From Oceanospirillum sediminis (GTDB lineage: Bacteria > Pseudomonadota > Gammaproteobacteria > Pseudomonadales > Halomonadaceae): a stretch of 50,314 bases of DNA. Where the stretch lies: contig NZ_JACJFM010000035.1 in assembly GCF_014164585.1 (NCBI RefSeq), positions 1 through 50,314 of the forward strand, read 5' to 3'. The notes below the pieces were generated by a model. That model made no database searches. It worked only from the letters and a program-made list of their open reading frames with translations, and was not told the origin of the DNA. A program made the translations under genes and the position numbers. This document shows positions 1 to 7,372 of the stretch, one piece after another (position 1 is the stretch's first letter; every line of letters starts with the position of its first letter).

Positions 1-39
1 TGCTCTTCAATGTCTGTTGCTATGCATAAACTGACAGAT

Positions 40-72
40 CTCAACTATTCGTCAAGGTAGCAAATAGTTGAG
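40..72. repeat. Perfect 10-bp inverted repeat (hairpin) upstream of truncated chemoreceptor
   Basis: CTCAACTATT at 40-49 is the exact reverse complement of AATAGTTGAG at 63-72, with a 13-nt loop. It lies just 5' of the point where the chemoreceptor reading frame begins abruptly. No T-run follows, so it does not look like an intrinsic terminator. It could be a subterminal hairpin of an IS200/IS605-type element whose body lies left of the window, but no transposase is visible here. Confidence 0.5.
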
Positions 73-100
73 AGCGGGCTGAATAGTTACGATTGCACAA

Positions 101-1234
101 TTGTTAGAGTTGCAGCTTGATGTTGCCGGAGACGTCCGTCAGGAGCTGGAAAGTTCTTATCAGAGCACCACAATGTTTCTGATTGCGGGTATCCTGGTGA
201 TTCTGGCTATTGTTATTGCCAGCAGTCTGATTGTAGCCAGAGCGATTACCGGACCTCTGAATAAAATGCGTGATACCATCAGTCATATCGAGCAGAACCA
301 CGATCTGACCAGTCGCCTGGATGTGTCTGGAAATGATGAAGTGTCGGCTATCGGAGCGGCCTTCAATAATATGCTGGATCAGTTTCAGAAACTGGTTACC
401 CGTGTGTCATCATCGGTGGATCACTTATCCCGTGAGGCTGAGAATATGTCTCTGGCCAGCCAGCATACCAGTGATGGCATGAGCCGACAGCAAGCAGAAA
501 CAGATCATGTGGCAACTGCGATGAATGAGATGGTCGCTACCATCCAGGAAGTAGCGCGTAATGCTTCAGAAGCTGAAACTGCTGCTCAGACCACACGCTC
601 TGAATCGGAATCCGGTGATCAGATTCTGCAGGAAAATAATCGGATTATCGAAACTCTGGCCAATGAAGTGGACAATGCTGCTGAAGTAGTCGCTTCTCTG
701 GAACAGGAAGCACAGAATATCGCCCTGGTGATTGACGTGATTAAAGGTATTGCGGAGCAGACTAACCTGCTGGCACTGAACGCGGCTATTGAGGCGGCTC
801 GTGCCGGAGAGCAGGGGCGTGGTTTTGCCGTTGTGGCCGATGAAGTACGCAGCCTGGCACAACAGACGCAGAACTCGACTCAGGAAATTGAGGATGTGAT
901 CCAGAGAGTTCAGCAGGGTAGCCGTGATGCTGCAAGGGTGATGAATCAAAGCAAGGAACGTGCGCAGCAGGGGCTGGCACAGAGTGCCAGAACAAGTGAA
1001 GCTCTGGCTCAGGTGACCCATCATGTAACGATGATCAGTGATATGAATAGCCAGATTGCTGCGGCGGTTGAACAACAAAGTGCAACGGCTGATGAGATGA
1101 ATCAGAGTATTATTAATATTGCTGAAGCCTCCCGTGAATCATCAGCGGCAGCGGCCCAGACTGCGACAGTGAGTGAAGAGTTATCCTCTCTGTCCGGAGA
1201 GTTGTCGGATACGGTGCGTCAGTTCAGAGTCTGA
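101..1234 (+). CDS. Methyl-accepting chemotaxis protein, 5'-truncated (lacks TM1 and most of the ligand-binding domain)
   Basis: This encodes the cytoplasmic half of a chemoreceptor that controls CheA via CheW. What remains is about 20 residues resembling the last periplasmic helix, one membrane segment (residues about 24-47), a HAMP domain (about 47-100) and the full signalling domain. The signalling hairpin tip ([19 protein letters not shown]) is near residues 218-236. Intact receptors of this type run to about 540 residues with two membrane segments and a signal sequence. Here the frame is open only from position 83, after TGA at 80-82, and the only nearby start is the TTG at 101 without a convincing ribosome site. 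The upstream frames contain no missing receptor sequence within the window. It is probably a pseudogene or an interrupted gene. The signalling half could still be translated at low level, but it could not sense periplasmic ligands. Confidence 0.8.
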   Translation: MLELQLDVAGDVRQELESSYQSTTMFLIAGILVILAIVIASSLIVARAITGPLNKMRDTISHIEQNHDLTSRLDVSGNDEVSAIGAAFNNMLDQFQKLVTRVSSSVDHLSREAENMSLASQHTSDGMSRQQAETDHVATAMNEMVATIQEVARNASEAETAAQTTRSESESGDQILQENNRIIETLANEVDNAAEVVASLEQEAQNIALVIDVIKGIAEQTNLLALNAAIEAARAGEQGRGFAVVADEVRSLAQQTQNSTQEIEDVIQRVQQGSRDAARVMNQSKERAQQGLAQSARTSEALAQVTHHVTMISDMNSQIAAAVEQQSATADEMNQSIINIAEASRESSAAAAQTATVSEELSSLSGELSDTVRQFRV

Positions 1235-1342
1235 TTATTCCTTTCTCAAATCGATCAGGGGCACTGAGGTTACTCTGTGTTCCTGATGACTAATCGAAAG
1301 ATGTCTGTATAAGAGATCATCAATATCAACGTAAATCCTGCT

Positions 1343-1371
1343 TTTTTTCGCAACCTGTATAGTCCTATAAT
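1343..1371 (+). promoter_or_regulatory. Candidate sigma-70 promoter of the zapB-like gene
   Basis: There is a perfect TATAAT at 1366-1371. A T-rich stretch lies 17 nt upstream (1343-1348) as a weak -35. A start near 1378 would give a leader of about 70 nt before the ATG at 1448. Confidence 0.4.
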
Positions 1372-1447
1372 GAAATCATCAAAATAAAGTGAACTTGCTT
1401 AACTGCATTATCAGCCCCGCCGCTATGGCGTTTAGGAGAGTTTGAAT

Positions 1448-2071
1448 ATGAGCCTGGATCTGCTGAACGAATTGGAAAAACGAGTCCAATCCGCTGTTGA
1501 AACCATTGAAACACTGAAGCTGGAAATTGAAGTGCTGAAAGAAGAAAACTCTCAGCTGAAAGAAGAAAGCTCGCAGCTGAAAGGGGAACAGTCAGCCTGG
1601 GAAGATCGCCTGAGTGGCTTATTAGGTAAATTTGATCTGCTGGATGCAGAAGTAAGTCAGGATGCTGTCGCAGAAGAAGAAAACAGTCTGGAAGAAGATA
1701 TTCAGGACGATGATGATGCGTCACTGGAAACTGATACCGATATTGTAAGCGCTGATGATTCTGAGATCAGTGATGCTGCAGATGATGAGCTGGCCGGTCT
1801 GGATATGGAATCTGAAGCCAGTGTTGATGATAGCACTGAAGCTGAACTGGCAGCCGTTGAAGAGATGGATTTTGACGCAATTGCTGATGATGCGGATCTT
1901 GAAGATCTTGATGGTCTGGAAGAGATTGAGATTGATGAAGAGTCGGAAACCAGTGATGAACTGCTGGCCCAGGATGTAGCAACAGATGAAGCATTCAGCG
2001 AAGAGCTGAGTGATCTTGCTGAGCTGGAAATGGAAGATGATCAGGAGTCTTCTGAACAGCGCGGCTTCTGA
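1448..2071 (+). CDS. zapB: ZapB-like cell-division coiled-coil protein with long acidic tail
   Basis: The first 70 or so residues match ZapB, the small coiled-coil protein that joins the FtsZ ring through ZapA. They show the MSLDLLNELEKRVQSAVETI start, heptad-rich E/L/K segments and a W-E-D-R-L-S-G-L-L-G stretch like the end of E. coli ZapB. E. coli ZapB is only about 80 residues, whereas this protein is 207. The extra 135 residues are dominated by Asp, Glu, Ser and Ala with almost no basic residues, so the tail is probably disordered and strongly negative. The ATG at 1448 is chosen over the in-frame TTG at 1442 because AGGAG (1434-1438) lies 9 nt before it and the ZapB alignment starts there. 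It appears monocistronic, with a strong terminator downstream. The ZapB assignment is good; the role of the tail is unknown. Confidence 0.75.
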   Translation: MSLDLLNELEKRVQSAVETIETLKLEIEVLKEENSQLKEESSQLKGEQSAWEDRLSGLLGKFDLLDAEVSQDAVAEEENSLEEDIQDDDDASLETDTDIVSADDSEISDAADDELAGLDMESEASVDDSTEAELAAVEEMDFDAIADDADLEDLDGLEEIEIDEESETSDELLAQDVATDEAFSEELSDLAELEMEDDQESSEQRGF

Positions 2072-2131
2072 TTCTGATTGATGAGGTTAGCTGAAGCCGG
2101 TTAAGCCGGATCAGATCATTCGTGTATCTCC

Positions 2132-2163
2132 ACAGGCTTCGTATATACGAAGCCTGTTTTATT
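2132..2163 (+). terminator. Intrinsic terminator after the zapB-like gene
   Basis: ACAGGCTTCGTA (2132-2143) pairs perfectly with TACGAAGCCTGT (2146-2157). A T-rich run (2157-2163) follows. Confidence 0.85.
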
Positions 2164-2289
2164 TCAGGAGGGAATACGGCGTATTGGTTGATTGATCATC
2201 TTTTGTTTTCTTACTCTGATAGTTCTTAATACAGCCTTAAGTCTTTTGCGTTAGCCTGGTGTAAGCGACTCTGTCATGAAGGATATATT

Positions 2290-3504
2290 GTGAATACACC
2301 AGTTGGTAATCGGTTAGACCGCTGTATTAAAGGAAACAGGTTTCAGTCTTTTTATCAGGAACTTTTGTATAACAGCATACATTTTCCAATAGCTAATATT
2401 ATGCTGGAACTGTTGCTGGAAGGATTTACCGACTACCTGCGAGAAATTGATTTCTATGCAATGCTTCTGGCCTGTATTATCCAGGCCTGGTGGCTGGGTG
2501 GTTGTCATTACAGAGGATGCCCTGCTCCATTACCGGGTAATCTGATTGCTCCGGCTATATATAGTGTGATTGAGTGGGTCGTTGAAGGGCAAGAGTTCTG
2601 GTCCGCTCCTCATCATCAGGCATTCTGGTTCTTTGCCCTGTTGATCGGTACGCTTCAGCATATTCAGCTGATGAGGGTTGGCAAAGCGCGTTTGTATCTG
2701 TTGCTGGCAGAGCATTCTGTCAGAACAAGTATTCTACTGGTTATGTATGCTATTTTTGAATGGCATATGTCATCGGATTCATTTTCTCTCGAAACCTTTC
2801 TGTCCGAGAGTGGGCATCAGTTTGTTGTTATGACTGTGCTGCTATTGGGACTGGTGGTTGGCTATGGTTTCTGGCTGGCTCAGGGATACTTGTTGCAACT
2901 CCGATCGATGGCTGATCAGTTAAAGTGTTATTCCGAATGGTTTCTGGGGCGTGAGTTGCTGGAAAAAGCGGTTAATGACGCTGATGCTCTCAGCCTGAGC
3001 CGGAGGCAAAGAGCGGTGCTTTTTATGGATATTCGTGGGTTTACAGCCTGGAGTGAACATCAGACACCTGAACAAGTGGTTGAAATGTTAAATGCCTGTT
3101 TTGCGATGTCTGAGCCTGTACTTGAACATTATCGGTCTATTCGCACAAAGCATACTGGCGACGAAATTATGGCTGTATTTGCAGGGCCTGAACAAGCTGT
3201 GTGTGCAGCGCAATTATTACGTTCTGAACTGAAAAAAATCCTCTTGCCTTATGATCTGAATGCAGGGTGCGGTATTCATTACGGTGAACTGGTCGAGGGG
3301 CTGATCGGCAGTCACAGTGTACGCAGCTATGATGTGGTAGGGGATACCGTTAATACAGCTAAGCGATTATGTGATGCTGCTTCTGGTGGTGAGATTCTGA
3401 TCTCGCAACCGGTCCTTGACAGCCTGCGGATGGAAAAAGTATTCAGTGTTCGCCAGATTCTTATGAAAGGTAAGCAGCAAGCTTTTACTGTCTTCAGTCT
3501 TTGA
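2290..3504 (+). CDS. Membrane-bound class III adenylate cyclase
   Basis: This probably makes cAMP from ATP at the inner membrane. The N-terminal 220 residues contain about five hydrophobic segments with many aromatic residues and no recognised sensor domain. The C-terminal 165 residues form a class III cyclase domain. It begins with the metal-binding Asp motif FMDIRGFTAWS (about residue 244), followed by the purine-binding Lys and second metal Asp in TKHTGDEIM (about 286-294). The GDTVNTAKRL block near 355 carries the transition-state Asn and Arg. All expected catalytic residues are present, so the domain looks active. Lys in the specificity position favours adenylate over guanylate cyclase. 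The GTG start at 2290 has AAGGA six nt upstream. It is monocistronic between a terminator and a gene-free stretch. The signal sensed is unknown. Confidence 0.8.
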   Translation: MNTPVGNRLDRCIKGNRFQSFYQELLYNSIHFPIANIMLELLLEGFTDYLREIDFYAMLLACIIQAWWLGGCHYRGCPAPLPGNLIAPAIYSVIEWVVEGQEFWSAPHHQAFWFFALLIGTLQHIQLMRVGKARLYLLLAEHSVRTSILLVMYAIFEWHMSSDSFSLETFLSESGHQFVVMTVLLLGLVVGYGFWLAQGYLLQLRSMADQLKCYSEWFLGRELLEKAVNDADALSLSRRQRAVLFMDIRGFTAWSEHQTPEQVVEMLNACFAMSEPVLEHYRSIRTKHTGDEIMAVFAGPEQAVCAAQLLRSELKKILLPYDLNAGCGIHYGELVEGLIGSHSVRSYDVVGDTVNTAKRLCDAASGGEILISQPVLDSLRMEKVFSVRQILMKGKQQAFTVFSL

Positions 3505-3848
3505 ATGGCTATGGTTTTATTACAGTGACCTTTATTCTTTTTTTGTCGGAAGCTTTATATGGCCTGATACCTTTGCCTGACATACACTACGCGCTGGCTG
3601 GTTATTTATTGACTGGCCAGTCTTTTGTAACACAATAATCAACTTTCTGGATCGGTTGTCGGATGTCGCATCGACAGGTGAACTTATGCCCTCCGGGCCT
3701 GTCTCTGATAGCGTTATTATCAGGCAGGTAAGCAATCAAAAAATGCTTATGAGAGAATGAGCAGACTTTCACGGTCTTCAGTCTGTGTCATCTTTTCATG
3801 AAAACCTTGCTGCAACTGATCAGAACCAGGACAGACCGGGAGAACCTG
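3505..3848. other. Gene-free stretch between the cyclase and YcxB-like genes
   Basis: I see no convincing gene here. A 12-bp palindrome GACTGGCCAGTC (3611-3622) followed by TCTTTTG, and a weaker TGATA/TATCA hairpin near 3705-3723, are the only structures. A 67-codon minus-strand frame at 3532-3735 has no ribosome site or recognisable domain. Confidence 0.5.
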
Positions 3849-4370
3849 ATGTCAGCTATTGAAGTAAACTATCGTTGGACTGAAGAAGAATATCTGCAGG
3901 CAGCTGATCAGCACACTCGCTTTGGCGGTGGCAATTCGAAAGATAAAATCGTTGCAGCTGTCGTAGGTGGCCTGATTGTGCTGAGCCTGTTTATGATGAT
4001 GGAACGAGGTTTTCAGCCTGCAGACAGCATGGCGTTTATTCTGGCTATCTACTGGTTCTTTTTCCGCAGTCGTATCCATACCCGAATGCTGAGAAGCCGA
4101 TTCCGGAAAAGCACCCAGCAGGGTAAGCTGATCTCTCTGAGCATTACCGATGAAGAGATCCAGGCTCAGACTGAAGATCAGACCGAAGGCAGCTTTGACT
4201 GGAGCACTGTGACTAAAGTGGTCCAGACTGCGCAGGGCTATCTGATGTACCGTGGGGTTAATTATCTATGGCTGCCGAATGTGGGCTTCAGCTCCGAAGA
4301 AGATGCAAAGCGCTTTGGGGCTATGTCTGAGCGTAAAGCGGCGCTATTTGTTGATAAAACCGCCGGTTAA
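3849..4370 (+). CDS. YcxB-like membrane protein
   Basis: The 173-residue protein has two closely spaced membrane segments (about residues 34-52 and 56-72). A cytoplasmic C-terminal domain follows with the pattern ISLSITDEEIQAQTEDQTEG, then FDWSTVTKVVQTAQGYLMY and FxSEEDAKRF. This layout is that of YcxB-like proteins, whose function is not established. I chose the ATG at 3849 over the upstream ATG at 3798 because GGGAG (3838-3842) lies at ideal distance and the extra 17 residues are not typical of the family. The gene stands alone and ends in two hairpins. Confidence 0.7.
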   Translation: MSAIEVNYRWTEEEYLQAADQHTRFGGGNSKDKIVAAVVGGLIVLSLFMMMERGFQPADSMAFILAIYWFFFRSRIHTRMLRSRFRKSTQQGKLISLSITDEEIQAQTEDQTEGSFDWSTVTKVVQTAQGYLMYRGVNYLWLPNVGFSSEEDAKRFGAMSERKAALFVDKTAG

Positions 4371-4377
4371 TATCTTA

Positions 4378-4400
4378 GATGCTCGGGTTAGCCGGGCATC
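4378..4400 (+). other. Hairpin after the YcxB-like gene
   Basis: GATGCTCGG (4378-4386) pairs with CCGGGCATC (4392-4400) with one G-T wobble. It is the first of two tandem hairpins behind the stop codon. Confidence 0.45.
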
Positions 4401-4405
4401 CTGGC

Positions 4406-4440
4406 AGAAGTAAGCCCGATCTCTGGCTTACTTCTGTATT
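4406..4440 (+). terminator. Candidate terminator after the YcxB-like gene
   Basis: AGAAGTAAGCC (4406-4416) pairs perfectly with GGCTTACTTCT (4425-4435). An interrupted T-rich tail (GTATTGTTT) follows. Confidence 0.65.
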
Positions 4441-4525
4441 GTTTCAGGCTTTATCTGACGCCTGTTATAACTGAATACTCTGCCTTTCCTCTGGTCACCT
4501 TCCTCTCGTATTTTGCTTAACCAGG

Positions 4526-4554
4526 TTTCTGTTATTCCCGGCAGTCGCTATAAT
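4526..4554 (+). promoter_or_regulatory. Candidate promoter of rlmI
   Basis: TATAAT at 4549-4554 sits in a GCTATAATGCC context. The matching -35 region 17 nt upstream (TTTCTG, 4526-4531) is poor. It is about 110 nt upstream of the rlmI start. Confidence 0.4.
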
Positions 4555-4666
4555 GCCTGCCTTTTCTGTCAGAGCCAGGTGACGCGCAATACGCGAATAG
4601 AGCCTGCTGCCACTATACTGACAGCATTTCCTGCAGATCCCGATAACTTTAGCTGAGAGAGTATCC

Positions 4667-5863
4667 ATGACACTGGCCAGCCTTCGTCTGAATAAAAATG
4701 CCGACCGCCGTATCAAAGCCGGTCACCTGTGGATTTACAGTAATGAGGTAGATACGAAAATCTCTCCGCTGAAGCAGTACAGTGTCGGTCAGCAGGTGCG
4801 GGTCGAGGCTTCTAACGGCAAGGTTCTGGGCACCGCTTATCTCAACCCGAATACCCTGATCTGTGGCCGTATAATCAGCCAGAATCCAGATCAGCTGCTG
4901 GATAAATCGTTGCTGGTGCACCGTATTAAGATTGCTCTGGGTCTGCGTGAGCGTGTGTTCCCAACGCCTCACTACCGTCTGGTATATGGTGAAAGTGATC
5001 AACTGCCGGGTCTGGTAGTGGATCGCTTTGGCGATGTGCTGTCGGTACAGCTGAATACGGCCGGTATGCAGGCGCTGGAAGAGGATATTCTGGATGCGCT
5101 GGAGAAGGTACTGAAGCCACAGGCGATTGTACTGCGTAACGACGGCGGTATGCGCAAGCTGGAAGGTCTGGAAGAGGAAACCCGTGTCGCCCGTGGTGAG
5201 CTGCCGGAAGAGGGTGTTTTTCTGGAAGAGAACGGTGTTAAGTTCCACGTGCCTGTTCTGACCGGCCAGAAAACCGGTTGGTTCTACGATCACCGTATGA
5301 ACCGTGCCCGTATGCAGCAATACTGCAAGGGTAAAAAGGTGCTGGATCTGTTCAGTTATGTCGGTGGCTGGGGCGTTCAGGCTGCGGCGGCAGGAGCTGA
5401 GTCTGTACTGTGTGTTGATGCGTCTGCTGTTGCGCTGGATGAAGTGGAGAAGAATGCTGAGCTGAACGGTGTAGCCGATAAAGTGGGCACCATGCAGGGC
5501 GATGCGTTTGAGGCTCTGAAACAGCTGGTGCAGGAAGGTGAGAAGTTTGATGTGATCGTGCTGGACCCACCGGCCTTTATTAAACGCCGCAAGGATATCA
5601 AAAACGGCGAACAGGCTTATAAACGGATTAACCAGCTGGCGATGCGTCTGCTGGAAAAGGATGCCATTCTGATCTCTGCATCCTGCTCGATGCACCTGGC
5701 CTATGATCGTCTGATCGATATCGTGCGCGGTTCTGCCCGTCATATCGACCGTCAGGCTCAGATTCTGGAACAGGGCCACCAGGGTGCGGATCACCCGGTT
5801 CATCCGACCATTGTTGAAACGGCTTATCTGAAGTCACTGATTGTGCGTGTGTATCGCGACTGA
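4667..5863 (+). CDS. rlmI: 23S rRNA (cytosine-C5) methyltransferase RlmI-like
   Basis: This is an S-adenosylmethionine-dependent RNA methyltransferase of the RlmI family, which in E. coli makes m5C1962 in 23S rRNA. Its 398 residues match the family length of about 396. It has an N-terminal PUA RNA-binding domain (residues 1-75), a linker with YRLVYGESDQLPGLVVDRFG (about 105-125), and a Rossmann methyltransferase domain. The SAM loop is VLDLFSYVGGWGVQAAAAGA (about 225-245), followed by the acidic CVDAS. The catalytic region is VLDPPAFIKRRKDIKNG (about 300-317) and the cysteine motif ISASCSMH is near 345. All motifs are intact. The thioesterase gene follows 32 nt later and may be cotranscribed. 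Confidence 0.93.
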   Translation: MTLASLRLNKNADRRIKAGHLWIYSNEVDTKISPLKQYSVGQQVRVEASNGKVLGTAYLNPNTLICGRIISQNPDQLLDKSLLVHRIKIALGLRERVFPTPHYRLVYGESDQLPGLVVDRFGDVLSVQLNTAGMQALEEDILDALEKVLKPQAIVLRNDGGMRKLEGLEEETRVARGELPEEGVFLEENGVKFHVPVLTGQKTGWFYDHRMNRARMQQYCKGKKVLDLFSYVGGWGVQAAAAGAESVLCVDASAVALDEVEKNAELNGVADKVGTMQGDAFEALKQLVQEGEKFDVIVLDPPAFIKRRKDIKNGEQAYKRINQLAMRLLEKDAILISASCSMHLAYDRLIDIVRGSARHIDRQAQILEQGHQGADHPVHPTIVETAYLKSLIVRVYRD

Positions 5864-5895
5864 TCTGTTTAATTCAGTACCAGAGAAACACGACA

Positions 5896-6420
5896 GTGAC
5901 CGCCAGCTGGTTAACCTCTGATCCCGTCAGTACCATTGAACTGCCCGATGATCTGCTCTGGTCTTTGCCAGAGCGGTTCTCAGAGGCCGTGCAACAACAG
6001 CCATTTGTCCTGCCGATTCAGGTGCAGGACAATGAGATCGATCACTACGATCATGTGAATAACGGGGTCTATCTGGATTGGTTACAGCAAACCGGCTGGG
6101 CTCATGTACGCCAGCTGGGTTTAAGCCTGGAGCTGTATCAGCAGTTGGATCGTGCCCTGGTGGTGCATCGCCATGAGCTGGATTATCTGGCTCCGGCTTA
6201 CAAAGACGATGCACTGGCGATGGCCACCTGGTTGGTTCGATTTGATCGCTTAAGCGTATTTCGCTGTTTTCAGCTGCAACGCTTAAGTGATCGTAAGACG
6301 CTGTTTCGGGCCTATAGCCACTATGTCTGCGCCCGTATGAGCAATGGTAAGGCGTGTCGTCTACCGCAAGAGTTTCTGACTGCTTATCGCCAGACCAGCC
6401 AGCCTTCATCCCAGGTATGA
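5896..6420 (+). CDS. Acyl-CoA thioesterase-like protein (hotdog fold)
   Basis: The 174-residue protein has a 4-hydroxybenzoyl-CoA thioesterase-type hotdog domain, residues about 35-160. The signature IDHYDHVNNGVYLDWL contains the conserved Asp/His-Val-Asn-Asn segment that forms the active site in the YbgC/FcbC group. It probably hydrolyses an acyl-CoA thioester; the chain length cannot be told. The GTG start at 5896 follows a weak AGAGAAA ribosome site, so the exact start is uncertain. It is in tandem with rlmI. The 30 residues before the hotdog core are unusual for the family and might reflect a start placed too far upstream. Confidence 0.75.
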   Translation: MTASWLTSDPVSTIELPDDLLWSLPERFSEAVQQQPFVLPIQVQDNEIDHYDHVNNGVYLDWLQQTGWAHVRQLGLSLELYQQLDRALVVHRHELDYLAPAYKDDALAMATWLVRFDRLSVFRCFQLQRLSDRKTLFRAYSHYVCARMSNGKACRLPQEFLTAYRQTSQPSSQV

Positions 6421-6480
6421 TGCGGACTGTTTTGGTTGCTGGCTTTGATTATTCACTGCAGTCCCTCATTCCTCATTCCT

Positions 6481-7107
6481 TTAGCTATTACGATAAGCAT
6501 TCGGCAGTTTGATATTAAACAGAATCGCCAGTGCCCGAAGAATAAAGGCCACTAAGAAACCACCGATCAAATCATAATTACTGCCCACATCCAGCTGTCT
6601 GAGCACCAGATAAACGATGGCACCGGCCAGGGTTGTGGTGATATAGAGTTCTTCATTCATCAGTGTCAGATTACTGCCGCAAAGTACATCACGAGCGATA
6701 CCGCCAAAGCTCGCACTCATCACCCCCATACAGATCGCAATCAGAGGAGAAACGCCAAAATCGAGGGCGACCTTGGTGCCTACAACCGAAAATAGCGCCA
6801 GACCGACCGCATCCATCCAGATCAGCGCTCTTGTACGGGAAGCCAGTCTGGGAGCGATAAAATAGGTGATGGCGGACGCCGTCAGGCATATCACAATCCA
6901 GATCGGTTCCCGAATCCAGAATACCGGCATCTTGCCCAACAGAACATCACGCAAGGTTCCGCCCCCGACACCGGTTGCTGTGCCTATCAGCATAAACCCC
7001 AGGATATCCATTTTTTGTCGTGCGGCATCCAGTGCCCCCGAAACTGCAAATACCGCCACAGCGGCCAGTCCCATGATGTTAACCGCCGCGGTAATATCGA
7101 ATGTCAT
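6481..7107 (-). CDS. TRIC/UPF0126-family membrane protein (YicG-like)
   Basis: This is an integral membrane protein of 208 residues with about seven hydrophobic segments in two internal repeats. Each repeat carries the family signature: TGVGGGTLRDVLLGKMP near residues 45-61 and FGGIARDVLCG near 133-143. Bacterial members include YicG-like proteins linked to glycine uptake and homologues of TRIC cation channels. Which applies here cannot be decided from sequence. The ribosome site AAAGGA lies 8 nt before the ATG. It is convergent with the thioesterase and divergent from the DUF2971 gene. Confidence 0.85.
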   Translation of the reverse strand: MTFDITAAVNIMGLAAVAVFAVSGALDAARQKMDILGFMLIGTATGVGGGTLRDVLLGKMPVFWIREPIWIVICLTASAITYFIAPRLASRTRALIWMDAVGLALFSVVGTKVALDFGVSPLIAICMGVMSASFGGIARDVLCGSNLTLMNEELYITTTLAGAIVYLVLRQLDVGSNYDLIGGFLVAFILRALAILFNIKLPNAYRNS

Positions 7108-7372
7108 TATTCAGTCCTTTTAATCATTAGTAATGATTGTTGTACCAGGCGACTGGCCTCAGGGTTTTGCTGCCTTTAGCCGCGCGGGTGATATTGTTGG
7201 GTTATTGCGCTTTTTTTACAAGATAGGACAATGTCGTTGCTTTGTTTTACCTGTATCAGACATTTTTATGGTAGTGTTCTGCTGGCTTAAAAACTGCGGA
7301 CTAAACCTGCTTTATGGTTAACTCCATATGTTCAGTTGTGAATAGCCACCTTCGGGGTTCGGGAAAACTTGC

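Noticed and set aside
3532-3735. 67-codon minus-strand frame in the gap after the cyclase
   Set aside because: There is no ribosome site, domain or supporting neighbour.
4649-5803. Long 384-codon minus-strand frame
   Set aside because: It is fully antisense to rlmI, which has all family motifs. The antisense product has no recognisable domain.
7133-7321. 62-codon plus-strand frame between the TRIC and DUF2971 genes
   Set aside because: There is no ribosome site and no convincing protein pattern. The gap more likely holds the divergent promoters.
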